In this document: in pieces, positions 47,221-55,913 of the stretch
Layout: every line of letters starts with the position of its first letter
Numbering within the stretch: the stretch's first letter is position 1
Origin: JAVBRA01 sp031548435
GTDB taxonomy: Bacteria; Bacteroidota; Bacteroidia; Bacteroidales; Rikenellaceae
Direction: 5' to 3'
Length of the DNA: 64,000 nt
Assembly: GCA_031548435.1 (NCBI GenBank)
Contig: JAVBRA010000014.1
Span: forward strand, 62,001 to 126,000
Program-made: the position numbers and the translations under genes
Notes under the pieces: model-generated
What the model was told of the DNA's origin: nothing
The model's input: only the letters and a program-made list of their open reading frames with translations
The model's database searches: none

Positions 47221-48636
47221 CTATTTCGCCAGCACCTTGCGTTCGATCTCTTCCATCTGCTCGCGGAACGACTTGTCGGTTTCCAGCAGGTTGGACACCG
47301 TCTTGCAGGCATGGAGCACCGTGGCGTGGTTTTTATTGCCGACGAACAGCCCGATGGCCGAAAGCGACAGCTTGGTGTGGGTCTTGCTCAGGTGCATGGC
47401 GATCTGGCGCGCCAGGGCGATCTCGCGGGTACGCAGTTTGGAGTTGAATTTATCCTTGGTGATGTCGAAATGGTCGCACACCACCGAGCAGATCGAGTCG
47501 ATCGACACCTCTTTGTGCGTATACTTGACATACATCTTCAACACCTCCCTGGTCAAGGCAATGGTGGGCTTCTTGCCCAGAAACACCGTGTTGGCGATCA
47601 GGGCCGTAAGCGCTCCCTCGATCTCGCGCACGCTCGACTCGATGTTCGCCGCCAGAAACTCCACCACCTCGTTGTCGAGCTGCACGTTCGAGCGCGACGC
47701 TTTGGCCTTGATGATCTTGACCTTGGTCTCGTAGTCGGGTTGCACCAGCTGCGTCGACAGCCCCCACTTGAAACGGGTGATGAGCCGCTGTTCGATGTCT
47801 TTGAGTTCGACCGGAGGCTTGTCCGAAGTGAGGATCAACTGCTTGTGCGACAGGTGCAGGTGGTTGAATATGTTGAAAAACGCATTCTGGGTCTTCTCCT
47901 TGCCGGCCAGCTCCTGAATATCGTCCACAATCAGCACGTCGATCATCTGATAAAAGTGGATGAAGTCGTTCAACTCGCCCTTGACGGCCGCATTCTGAAA
48001 TTGGGCCTGAAATTTGTTGGTGCTCACATACAGCACCTTCAGGTCGGGATGGCGTTGCTTCGCCTCCAGCCCGATAGCCTGCGCCACGTGCGTCTTGCCC
48101 AGCCCCGAATCGCCATATATAAACAAGGGATTGAAGGGCGTGTTGCCCGGGGTGATGGCGATCGACAGCCCGGCCGAACGGGTGAGGCGGTTGCACTCGC
48201 CCTCGACAAAATTGTCGAAGCAGTAGTTGGGATTGAGCTGCGGGTCGATCACCACCTTCTTGATGCCGGGGATGATGAACGGGTTTTTATAGGTCGCCCC
48301 GTTGTTCTGGGCCACCACGGCGCTGATGTGCGACAGTTCGCTGTTGGTTTGAGCCTGCGCCTGAACCTCCGGCTCGGGGTCGGGGATGGAGTAGCGCAAG
48401 CGGGTTTTAGCCCCGAAAAGTTGCTGGATGATGGGGCGCAGGAACGGGATGTAATTCCGCTCGATCTGATACACGAAACTCTCGTTCGGAACCCGGAGTT
48501 TGAGCACCGATCCGTCAAAGTCCACAGGCACAATGGGCTTGAACCAACGGGTGTATTCCTCGTCGGAAGTCCGCTCCTTAATGAGGGAGAGGCAGTTATT
48601 CCAAATTCCTGAATATGAACTTGTTACGGATTGCAT
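47221..48636 (-). CDS. dnaA: Chromosomal replication initiator DnaA
   Basis: A 471-residue protein with the full DnaA layout: an N-terminal oligomerisation domain (about 1-85), a linker, an AAA+ domain with Walker A GDSGLGKTHV and Walker B VLIVDDIQ, and a C-terminal DNA-binding domain with the signature ARQIAMHLSKT...GLFVGNKNHATVLHACK. The upstream region has a perfect DnaA box, indicating autoregulation. The chromosomal origin may or may not be nearby; dnaA is not always at oriC in this phylum. Confidence 0.97.
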   Translation of the reverse strand: MQSVTSSYSGIWNNCLSLIKERTSDEEYTRWFKPIVPVDFDGSVLKLRVPNESFVYQIERNYIPFLRPIIQQLFGAKTRLRYSIPDPEPEVQAQAQTNSELSHISAVVAQNNGATYKNPFIIPGIKKVVIDPQLNPNYCFDNFVEGECNRLTRSAGLSIAITPGNTPFNPLFIYGDSGLGKTHVAQAIGLEAKQRHPDLKVLYVSTNKFQAQFQNAAVKGELNDFIHFYQMIDVLIVDDIQELAGKEKTQNAFFNIFNHLHLSHKQLILTSDKPPVELKDIEQRLITRFKWGLSTQLVQPDYETKVKIIKAKASRSNVQLDNEVVEFLAANIESSVREIEGALTALIANTVFLGKKPTIALTREVLKMYVKYTHKEVSIDSICSVVCDHFDITKDKFNSKLRTREIALARQIAMHLSKTHTKLSLSAIGLFVGNKNHATVLHACKTVSNLLETDKSFREQMEEIERKVLAK

Positions 48637-48656
48637 GTCAATTCTAATTTCTACTG

Positions 48657-48671
48657 CAAAAGTGTGGATAA
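48657..48671 (-). promoter_or_regulatory. dnaA promoter region with perfect DnaA box
   Basis: On the minus strand, TTATCCACA (48663-48671), the consensus DnaA box, overlaps a near-consensus -7 box CACTTTTG (48657-48664) by two bases, about 20-35 bases before the dnaA ATG. DnaA binding here would block the promoter. A weaker box-like TTATGTGGA lies near 48703-48711. Confidence 0.65.
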
Positions 48672-48804
48672 TTTTTATAAAAAAAAGACCCGGGCAACTT
48701 GTTTATGTGGAATGTTTTGTTATTCAAGTAAGGCGGTTTCGGGAGGCCGGAAACACGATTCTGTTTATTTACTAACGGTTACGGGGAAATCGGAAATTTT
48801 ACCG

Positions 48805-48812
48805 TACCTTTG
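48805..48812 (+). promoter_or_regulatory. -7 box of the phosphohexomutase gene
   Basis: TACCTTTG matches TAnnTTTG and lies 41 bases before the ATG at 48854. Confidence 0.6.
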
Positions 48813-48853
48813 CTTTAGAGTAATTTATAATCATCCTAAAATAGAAACCGAAA

Positions 48854-50593
48854 ATGAGCGAAAATCTGATTCAGGCAGTCCGGGAGAAAGCGCAGAAATG
48901 GCTTTCAGGCAACTACGACGAAGATACGAAACATCAGGTTGAAATCCTAATGAAAAACGACGAAAAAGAACTGATCGAATCGTTTTACAAAGACCTCGAA
49001 TTCGGAACGGGCGGACTGCGCGGAATCATGGGCGTGGGCACCAACCGCATGAACAAATACACCGTGGGCATGGCCACCCAGGGACTGGTCAACTACCTGA
49101 AAAAACAGTTCCCCGGCGAAACCATCCGTGCGGCCATTTCGTACGACAGCCGCAACAACAGCCGCGAGTTCGCCCGCATCACGGCCGATATTTTTACGGC
49201 CAACGACTGCCAGGTGTACCTGTTCGAATCCTTGCGCCCGACACCCGAGTTGAGCTTCGCCGTCCGCGAGCTGGGCTGCCATAGCGGCGTGATGCTCACC
49301 GCATCGCACAACCCTAAAGAGTACAACGGCTACAAGGCTTACTGGAACGACGGCGCCCAGATCACCGCCCCGCACGACACCAACATCATAGAGGAGGTGG
49401 GGATGATCACCTCGGTCGATCAGGTCAAATTCACGGGCAAACCCGAAAATCTCACGCCGCTGGGGGCAAACATGGACAAGGCTTATCTGGAAGCCCTGCA
49501 CACGCTCACATTGTCGCCGGGGGCCATTGCCAAACACGCCGACATGAAGATCGTTTACACGCCGCTGCACGGCACGGGGATCACCGTCGTGCCCCAGGCA
49601 CTGCAAATGTTCGGCTTCACGCACGTGTCGACCGTGGAGGCGCAATCCACGCCCGACGGCAACTTCCCCACGGTGTCTTACCCCAACCCCGAAGAACCGG
49701 CGGCCATGAAGCTGGCCGTTGAACAGGCGCGCAGCCAGGGCGCCGAACTGGTGCTGGCCACCGATCCCGACGCCGACAGGGTGGGGGCCGCCGTCCCCGA
49801 CGGCGAAGGCGGCTACGTGCTGCTGAACGGCAACCAGACGGCATCGATCCTTACCTATTATATATTGCGCCGCTGGAAAGAGGAGCAAAAGCTGCACGGC
49901 AATGAATTCATTATCAAAACGATAGTCACCACTGAACTGATCGAACACATTGCCCGCTCGTTCGGCGTCGAATACTACAATTGCCTCACCGGCTTCAAAT
50001 ACATCGCCGAGGTGATCCGCAAACTCGAAGGCGTCAAGCGCTACATTTGCGGCGGCGAGGAGAGCTACGGTTTTCTGGTGGGCGATTTCGTGCGCGACAA
50101 AGACGCCGTGATCTCGTGCGCCATGCTGGCCGAAGCTGCGGCATGGGCCAAAACGCAGGGCACCTCCCTTTACGGGTTGCTCAAGCAAATCTACGTCGAG
50201 TACGGCTTCTTCAAAGAGGGGATGCTGGCCATCACCAAACAGGGAAAAGAGGGCGCCGAAGAGATCGCGGGCATAATGGCCGGCCTGCGCGCCCATCCGC
50301 CCAAAACAATCTGCGGCGCCAAGGTGACGGTGATGTACGACTACGAACTGTTGCAGAAAACCGATCTTGCCACCGGAAGTGTCACTCCAATTGACGAGCA
50401 TCAATCGAATGTGTTGCAGTTTATTACAAACGATAATACCATTGTTTCGGCGCGCCCGTCGGGGACGGAACCGAAGATCAAATTCTACTTCGGCGTACGC
50501 GAGGAACTCGACTCTCCGGCCTCGTTCAGCAAAGTGGAAGAGCAGCTGGACAGGAAGATAGAACAGATCAAAACCGACCTGAAACTGAATTAA
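48854..50593 (+). CDS. Phosphoglucomutase/phosphomannomutase
   Basis: A 579-residue alpha-D-phosphohexomutase. The phosphoserine lies in TASHNPKEYNGYKAYW near residue 151, the Mg loop is TDPDADRVG, the sugar-binding loop is GGEESYGF and the phosphate-binding loop is RPSGTEPKIKFY. The length fits the large PGM type of Bacteroidetes. It interconverts hexose 1- and 6-phosphates. It is transcribed divergently from dnaA. Confidence 0.94.
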   Translation: MSENLIQAVREKAQKWLSGNYDEDTKHQVEILMKNDEKELIESFYKDLEFGTGGLRGIMGVGTNRMNKYTVGMATQGLVNYLKKQFPGETIRAAISYDSRNNSREFARITADIFTANDCQVYLFESLRPTPELSFAVRELGCHSGVMLTASHNPKEYNGYKAYWNDGAQITAPHDTNIIEEVGMITSVDQVKFTGKPENLTPLGANMDKAYLEALHTLTLSPGAIAKHADMKIVYTPLHGTGITVVPQALQMFGFTHVSTVEAQSTPDGNFPTVSYPNPEEPAAMKLAVEQARSQGAELVLATDPDADRVGAAVPDGEGGYVLLNGNQTASILTYYILRRWKEEQKLHGNEFIIKTIVTTELIEHIARSFGVEYYNCLTGFKYIAEVIRKLEGVKRYICGGEESYGFLVGDFVRDKDAVISCAMLAEAAAWAKTQGTSLYGLLKQIYVEYGFFKEGMLAITKQGKEGAEEIAGIMAGLRAHPPKTICGAKVTVMYDYELLQKTDLATGSVTPIDEHQSNVLQFITNDNTIVSARPSGTEPKIKFYFGVREELDSPASFSKVEEQLDRKIEQIKTDLKLN

Positions 50594-50648
50594 ACATTCG
50601 TTCCGTTCGGTCTGCGGCGAACCTGCACATCCAAAACCACGAAAAAAC

Positions 50649-50683
50649 GGGTGGCGCTCGGGAAAACAACCTGAACGCCACCC
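50649..50683 (+). other. Hairpin after the phosphohexomutase gene
   Basis: GGGTGGCG and CGCCACCC form an 8-bp GC-rich stem. There is no T run, so termination is unproven. Confidence 0.5.
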
Positions 50684-50761
50684 ATATAATCGATGCGGTT
50701 TCGGAGATGCAGATGCGACACTTACTTCACTTAAATATTACACCACAATATCGGCCAAACC

Positions 50762-51178
50762 ATGAAATCATACCGCAAAGAGCTGTGGTTCAACACACCT
50801 AACCGCAGGCAATACATCAACATCACCCCCGAGGTCGAGGCGGCGCTCTCCGAAAGCGGCATCCGCGAGGGCCTGTGCCTGGTGAACGCCATGCACATCA
50901 CCGCCAGCGTGTTCATCAACGACGACGAGAGGGGACTGCATAGCGACTTTGAGGCATGGCTCGAAAAACTGGCGCCCGAAAAGCCGCATTCGCAATACAG
51001 GCATAACGGCCATGAAGACAACGCCGACGCCCACCTCAAGCGTCAGATCATGGGGCGCGAGACGGTGGTGGCCGTCACCGAAGGACACCTCGACTTAGGC
51101 CCCTGGGAGCAAATATTCTACGGCGAATTCGATGGCAAACGCCGCAAACGGGTGTTAATCAAAATTATCGGCGAGTGA
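50762..51178 (+). CDS. YjbQ/UPF0047-family protein
   Basis: A 138-residue protein of the YjbQ (secondary thiamine-phosphate synthase) family. Diagnostic motifs are LVNAMHITASVFINDDE, the conserved HNGHEDNADAHLK and a late GPWEQIFYGEFDG. The YjbQ fold has a metal site; thiamine-phosphate synthase activity in E. coli YjbQ is known only as a weak side activity. The stop overlaps the start of the metallo-hydrolase gene (TGATG). Confidence 0.92.
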   Translation: MKSYRKELWFNTPNRRQYINITPEVEAALSESGIREGLCLVNAMHITASVFINDDERGLHSDFEAWLEKLAPEKPHSQYRHNGHEDNADAHLKRQIMGRETVVAVTEGHLDLGPWEQIFYGEFDGKRRKRVLIKIIGE

Positions 51179-51951
51179 TGCGGGTAACATTTCTGGGCAC
51201 CGGCACCTCGCAAGGCGTGCCGATGATCGGCTGCAAATGCCGCGTGTGCACCTCGACCGACGAACGCGACAGACGATTGCGTTCGTCGGTATTGGTGCAG
51301 GTCGACGACATCAATATCGTCATCGACGCCGGGCCCGACTTCCGATCCCAGATGTTGCGTGCGGGAATCGATCGCCTCGACGCCATCGTGCTGACCCACG
51401 CCCACAAAGACCACATCGGCGGGCTGGACGACGTGCGGGCCTTCAACTATTTCCAGAAAGAAGCCGTGCATGTCTACGCCGAGGAACGCGTACAGGCAGT
51501 GCTGCGAAAAGATTTTGACTACGCTTTCGCCGAGAACAAATACAACGGCGCTCCGGAAATCGAACTTCACACGATAGGGGAGAGTCCATTTTTTATTAAA
51601 AACGTGAAAATCACACCCATACGAGGATTCCACTATAAATTACCGGTACTCGGATTCCGTATCGGCGAATTCTGCTACCTGACCGACATGAACGCCATTC
51701 CGGAAGCCGAAACCAATAAATTAAGAAATGCAGATACCCTCGTAATCAACGGGTTGCGCCACGAAAAACACCTGTCACACTTCTCACTGCCCGAAGCGCT
51801 GGAGATCATAGCAAAGGCGAAGCCGCGCCAAGCCTATCTCACTCACATCTCGCACCAACTGGGGCTGTTCGACAAGGTGACGGAGGGACTGCCGCACAAC
51901 GTATCGTTGGCCTGCGACAACCTGACGATCGAAGTGCCATACCAGGAATAA
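51178..51951 (+). CDS. MBL-fold metallo-hydrolase (PhnP-like)
   Basis: The ATG at 51178 overlaps the yjbQ stop and gives 257 residues; an upstream GTG adds one residue only. The metal-binding HxHxDH motif is LTHAHKDHIGG, and a structural Cys pair (GCKCRVC near residue 20) is typical of the PhnP-like phosphodiesterase branch. Late His residues include HEKHLSHF and THISHQLG. The substrate is probably a cyclic phosphodiester, but it is not proven. Confidence 0.92.
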   Translation: MRVTFLGTGTSQGVPMIGCKCRVCTSTDERDRRLRSSVLVQVDDINIVIDAGPDFRSQMLRAGIDRLDAIVLTHAHKDHIGGLDDVRAFNYFQKEAVHVYAEERVQAVLRKDFDYAFAENKYNGAPEIELHTIGESPFFIKNVKITPIRGFHYKLPVLGFRIGEFCYLTDMNAIPEAETNKLRNADTLVINGLRHEKHLSHFSLPEALEIIAKAKPRQAYLTHISHQLGLFDKVTEGLPHNVSLACDNLTIEVPYQE

Positions 51952-51961
51952 ATAACAGACA

Positions 51962-54088
51962 ATGAGCAAGATACTACTGATTCAACCCCCATTCATCCAA
52001 CCCAACTGCCCTTATCCGGCGACAGCCTATTTGGTCGGATTCCTAAAACGCTCGGGAGTGGAAGCCTGTCAATTCGATTTGTCGGTGGAGCTGCTGAACA
52101 GGATTTTTTCATCCAGTTTCCTGAGCGGAGTTTTCAAGGAAAAACCTGCGTCGGATGATCCCAACATCCAGCGTATGTGGATCTTGCGCCAAAAATACAT
52201 CCACACCATCGACAGCGTGATGCGTTTTTTGCGAGGGAACGATCCGGCCATGTGCCACCTCATCTGCTCGGGCAGTTACCTGCCTCAGGCATCATGCTTT
52301 GCAGAGGCGGATGAAAACATCGCCGCCTTTGGCGAAATGGGAGTCTTAGATTGTGCTAAATACCTGTCAACACTGTATTTGGAAGACTTAACTAATTATT
52401 TTCGTGAGGTAATTTCTCCTGACTTCGGTTTGATAAAATACGCCGAAAAATTAGCCGCATCGCTCCCCGAATTCACACCTATCGCTACGGAACTCAACCG
52501 GCCGGCTAACCGGATTGAGGAGGCGATGATCGAATTACTGAATGAGGCATTGCATGGCGGCGAATACTCCCATGTCGGCTTTACCGTACCTTTTCCGGGC
52601 AATCTGCTGGCCGCACTGCGTTGCTGCAAGCACATCAAAAAGCACCATCCGTCGTTGCAAACACTGATCGGGGGAGGGTATCCATCAACCGAATTGCGCG
52701 AACTTTCCGATCCACAAATATTTGATTCTGTGGATTATATCATCATGGATGACGGAGAAAAAAGCCTCTTGTCGATTCTCAACGGGACGAAGGAACCAGC
52801 AGGTGCCATTTATCTGAAAAACGGAACCCCATTTTTCGATCAAAGCATCGGGACTATTTCTCATACCGAACGCGGATGCCCTGATTTCCAAGAGCTTCCA
52901 CACAACAAATATTTTTCGCTGTGCGACACAACCAACCCCATGCTGCGACTGTGGAGCGATGGCCGCTGGAATAAACTATTCCTGGCGCACGGCTGCTACT
53001 GGGGCAAATGCGCCTTTTGCGACACATCGCTCGACTACATCTGCCGCTACGACCCGGCCCCGGCCACCCAACTGGTCGACTGGATGGAGGAAATCATAAC
53101 CACCACAGGTTCGTCGGCCTTCCATTTCGTAGACGAAGCTGCACCACCCAAGCTGCTGAAAGAGATCGCATTAGAGATAATCAAACGAAGGCTGCAAGTG
53201 AGTTGGTGGAGCAACATCCGCTTCGAAGCCACCTACACCGCCGATCTGTGCCAGCTGCTTGTCGCCTCGGGATGCATCGCCGTGTCGGGTGGGGTAGAGG
53301 TAGCATCAAATCGCCTATTGGAGCTGATACACAAAGGGATAACGGTGGAACAGGCCGTAATGTCAATGCGCAACTTTTACTATGCCGGTATCTTGTGTCA
53401 CACCTACCTCATGTATGGATTTCCAACGGAAACATTACAAGAAACCGCTGATTCACTGGAAGTTGTACGACAAATGTTCCAAGCCGAGCTCATTACTTCC
53501 GCCTATTGGCACCGGTATGCCATGACCGTACACTCGCCCTCGGGACGAGACCCTGAAAAATTTGGTGTAAAACCATCGAGCGGCAAGCATAATCCATTCG
53601 CTAACAATGAAATACCGTTCAATTATCAGTTCAATTACAACCTCGACACGGTAGCCGATGCACTAAGCGACGCCACCTATTCCTATATGCACGGGGTGGA
53701 ACTCAAGAAGGGGGTGCACAAATGGTTCAATGCCCAGGTTCCGCGCACAACAGTCGAGCCGACGCTCATAATAGACCAATTGATCAAGCCCGATCAATCA
53801 AGGATATTCAACGAACATGCCCGGTTGGTATGGATCGGGCAACCGATCGAAAAAACAGACGAAGGAGTGATGCTGACCTCTAATTCTTCAGGAAAATTAT
53901 TGAAACTGAAAACCGTGGATCGCGACTTTTTATTTAACATAATTAACAAAATTTCCGATTTAAATTCTACAACTACACTGGGGGAGGCGAGCGAATATTA
54001 TGGCGAATTCAATGCCGAACCGTTCTCATATCTTTACCACTCAAAGCGTTGGGACATTTTGCGCGAATATGGATTGTTGCAGATATAG
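51962..54088 (+). CDS. B12-binding-type radical SAM enzyme
   Basis: A 708-residue protein with an N-terminal part related to cobalamin-binding domains (LIGGGYPSTEL, YIIMDDGEKSLLSI at about residues 235-280). A radical SAM core follows from about 335 to 560. The cluster motif is CYWGKCAFC (CX4CX2C), a known variant in this superfamily. The C-terminal 140 residues are a separate domain of unknown type. It begins 10 bases after the metallo-hydrolase and is followed by an SDR gene. No substrate can be named. GC content falls towards its 3' end. Confidence 0.82.
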   Translation: MSKILLIQPPFIQPNCPYPATAYLVGFLKRSGVEACQFDLSVELLNRIFSSSFLSGVFKEKPASDDPNIQRMWILRQKYIHTIDSVMRFLRGNDPAMCHLICSGSYLPQASCFAEADENIAAFGEMGVLDCAKYLSTLYLEDLTNYFREVISPDFGLIKYAEKLAASLPEFTPIATELNRPANRIEEAMIELLNEALHGGEYSHVGFTVPFPGNLLAALRCCKHIKKHHPSLQTLIGGGYPSTELRELSDPQIFDSVDYIIMDDGEKSLLSILNGTKEPAGAIYLKNGTPFFDQSIGTISHTERGCPDFQELPHNKYFSLCDTTNPMLRLWSDGRWNKLFLAHGCYWGKCAFCDTSLDYICRYDPAPATQLVDWMEEIITTTGSSAFHFVDEAAPPKLLKEIALEIIKRRLQVSWWSNIRFEATYTADLCQLLVASGCIAVSGGVEVASNRLLELIHKGITVEQAVMSMRNFYYAGILCHTYLMYGFPTETLQETADSLEVVRQMFQAELITSAYWHRYAMTVHSPSGRDPEKFGVKPSSGKHNPFANNEIPFNYQFNYNLDTVADALSDATYSYMHGVELKKGVHKWFNAQVPRTTVEPTLIIDQLIKPDQSRIFNEHARLVWIGQPIEKTDEGVMLTSNSSGKLLKLKTVDRDFLFNIINKISDLNSTTTLGEASEYYGEFNAEPFSYLYHSKRWDILREYGLLQI

Positions 54089-54139
54089 GTAAAATCACCC
54101 GCCGACACGAACGGAAATTTAGTCAAATACACTGAAAAT

Positions 54140-54952
54140 ATGGACTTCAGGGAAAAAGTTGTTGTTATAACCGGAGCCTCGTCGGGAATTGGCCTGGCCT
54201 TGGTTCGCGAATTTGCAAAAAGGGGCGCCCGGGTAGTGATGGGGGCCCGCAACGGGGAGCGGCTGGCCGAAATTGCGTCCGAACTGCTCGACAGTGGGGC
54301 AGAGGTGGCCTATGAAACGATCGATGTTGCCAAAGAAGACGAGTGTCGCCGACTGATTGATTGCGCCGTTGAGCGCTTCGGCAGGGTGGATATTTGCATT
54401 TGCAACGCAGGAATCTCAATGAGGGCGCTTTTCGATGATGTCGAACTGAAAGTACTTCATAATCTGATGGATGTGAATTTTTGGGGTACGGTAAATTGCG
54501 TAAAATATGCCTTGCCGCACATTCAGAAAAGCAGAGGGTCGATTGTGGGGGTGTCGTCGGTGGCCGGCATACACGGCTTGCCTGGTCGCACCGGCTACTC
54601 GGCATCCAAATTTGCCATGACCGGATTTCTGGAAACAATTCGCATAGAGAACCTCAAAAAAGGGGTTCATGTAATGGTCGCCGCCCCTGGCTTCACGACG
54701 TCAAATATCAGATTTACAGCGCTTACTGCTAACGGAACAACACAAGGGGAAACCCCGCGCGATGAGTCCAAAATGATGAGCGCCGAGGAGGTAGCCCGCC
54801 GCATTATCAAGGGAGTTGAGCGCCGCAAACGAACGCTGTTGATGGAATTCAATGGCAAGGCTACCACATTTATAAAAAAAATTTGCCCGGCATTTCTCGA
54901 TAAAATGTTCTACGATCATATGGCAAAGGAACCGAACTCGCCATTTAAATAA
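54140..54952 (+). CDS. Short-chain dehydrogenase/reductase
   Basis: A 270-residue classical SDR. The cofactor loop is TGASSGIG (residues 12-19), the NAG motif is CNAGIS, the catalytic Ser is in VGVSSVAG and the YSASK box is near residue 154. A hydrophobic C-terminal part (KKICPAFLDKMFYD) could associate with the membrane. It follows the radical SAM gene by 51 bases and is closed by a terminator. The substrate is unknown. Confidence 0.88.
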   Translation: MDFREKVVVITGASSGIGLALVREFAKRGARVVMGARNGERLAEIASELLDSGAEVAYETIDVAKEDECRRLIDCAVERFGRVDICICNAGISMRALFDDVELKVLHNLMDVNFWGTVNCVKYALPHIQKSRGSIVGVSSVAGIHGLPGRTGYSASKFAMTGFLETIRIENLKKGVHVMVAAPGFTTSNIRFTALTANGTTQGETPRDESKMMSAEEVARRIIKGVERRKRTLLMEFNGKATTFIKKICPAFLDKMFYDHMAKEPNSPFK

Positions 54953-54973
54953 CATTTGTTAACAAAACAAGAG

Positions 54974-55003
54974 AAGAGGGCCTGAATTCAGATCCTCTTT
55001 TTG
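54974..55003 (+). terminator. Terminator of the YjbQ-SDR gene group
   Basis: AAGAGG, an inner CTGAATTCAG palindrome and CCTCTT form a hairpin followed by T residues, 22 bases beyond the SDR stop. Confidence 0.85.
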
Positions 55004-55013
55004 TGGTTTTAAC

Positions 55014-55169
55014 ATGAATCCGTATGTCCCTGAGAACTACGATCAGGAACCATTAGTTAACTTCGGAAATGCGCTTAAAAAATCACATAACATTCGGCTA
55101 TATGATTTATTACTACCTAATAATCAAGTACTTATAATGACAAATGATATTAAAAGATCATGTAAATGA
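55014..55169 (+). CDS. Possible 51-residue ORF at the phage boundary
   Basis: ATG at 55014 to TGA at 55169 encodes a small polar protein starting MNPYVPENYDQEPL and ending TNDIKRSCK. No family, promoter or ribosome-binding site is recognised. The AT-rich sequence makes chance ORFs likely, so it is listed with low confidence. Confidence 0.25.
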   Translation: MNPYVPENYDQEPLVNFGNALKKSHNIRLYDLLLPNNQVLIMTNDIKRSCK

Positions 55170-55321
55170 ATGAATGAATGTCATCTTCATTACCACCCAT
55201 CAGCATTTCTAATATTTTAATATCGTAGATTACTGATAAAGAGTTAGTTATGTTATTTACATCTATCATTGATGCATGTCCATGTCTGGCGCTATTGGGC
55301 TGAATTTGGCATTGCCTGATT

Positions 55322-55373
55322 GCAAACAATACATTTGTTATTTATTACATCTATATCGCATTACAAATGTATT
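55322..55373. promoter_or_regulatory. Inverted-repeat operator of the phage repressor
   Basis: ATACATTTGT (from 55329) and ACAAATGTAT (to 55372) are inverted copies extended by TGCAAA-like ends, with a 24-base centre. The right arm overlaps the -33 box of the repressor promoter, as expected for autoregulation. Confidence 0.6.
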
Positions 55374-55403
55374 TGCATTGGTGTGTTGATTTTATTACTT
55401 TTG
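55372..55403 (+). promoter_or_regulatory. Promoter of the phage repressor
   Basis: TTTG (55372-55375), a 20-base spacer and TACTTTTG (55396-55403) form a full -33/-7 promoter, 19 bases before the ATG at 55422. Confidence 0.75.
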
Positions 55404-55421
55404 TGAATTAACATTATCACC

Positions 55422-55913
55422 ATGAAGGAAAGACTGGAAGCATTTCTAAAGGACAACTCGATGAGTTACGCCAAATTCGCAGAAGCAATGGATGTTGTTC
55501 CCGCACGAATAAGCCATATCATGAACGGGCGGAACAATCCCAGCTTCGATTTCATCGAGACCATGCTGACGCGCTTCCCTGAAATAAATCCCGATTGGCT
55601 GATCCTCGGACAAGGGCCCATGTACCGCGACCGGAATCCTTCTACAGGCAATCCACAACCCAAACCATTACCTCCTTTTGTTCAGAAGGAACTGTTCGAA
55701 AAAGAGCCGCCCCTGATCGCCAACACGATTCCGACCAACTCGCCGCGTACAAAAGAAATCGAATCGGATACTCGTAATAACTCCGTTCATACTCTCCCAA
55801 ACCCTCAACAAAACAATGCCCCGAACGAAATTCTTGCGAAAAAAATCGCACGGGTTTTGATCTTTTATTCCGATAATACTTTCGACGAGTATCTACCGCA
55901 TTCAAGAGAGTGA
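55422..55913 (+). CDS. Phage-type XRE/HTH transcriptional repressor
   Basis: A 163-residue protein with an N-terminal helix-turn-helix (about 13-60: SYAKFAEAMDVVPARISHIMNG...NPSFDFI) and the common Bacteroidetes continuation NPDWLILGQGPMYR. A polar, low-complexity linker and a short helical tail (ARVLIFYSDNTFDEYLP) follow. No LexA-type protease motif is visible. It is preceded by an operator-promoter and probably keeps the phage quiet. The early genes start 290 bases downstream. Confidence 0.85.
   Translation: MKERLEAFLKDNSMSYAKFAEAMDVVPARISHIMNGRNNPSFDFIETMLTRFPEINPDWLILGQGPMYRDRNPSTGNPQPKPLPPFVQKELFEKEPPLIANTIPTNSPRTKEIESDTRNNSVHTLPNPQQNNAPNEILAKKIARVLIFYSDNTFDEYLPHSRE

Larger units (their letters stand above)
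54953..55421. other. Low-GC boundary region between host and phage
   Basis: These 470 bases are much more AT-rich than the flanking host genes. They contain the SDR terminator, a possible 51-codon ORF, XerD-arm-like sequences and the repressor operator-promoter. The left end of the integrated phage probably lies here. Confidence 0.65.

Noticed and set aside
48947..50404. A 485-residue minus-strand ORF
   Set aside because: Antisense to the phosphohexomutase gene, which has all active-site loops.
54140..54952. The SDR gene as part of the phage
   Set aside because: It follows the radical SAM gene closely and ends with its own terminator, before the GC drop and phage-type genes.
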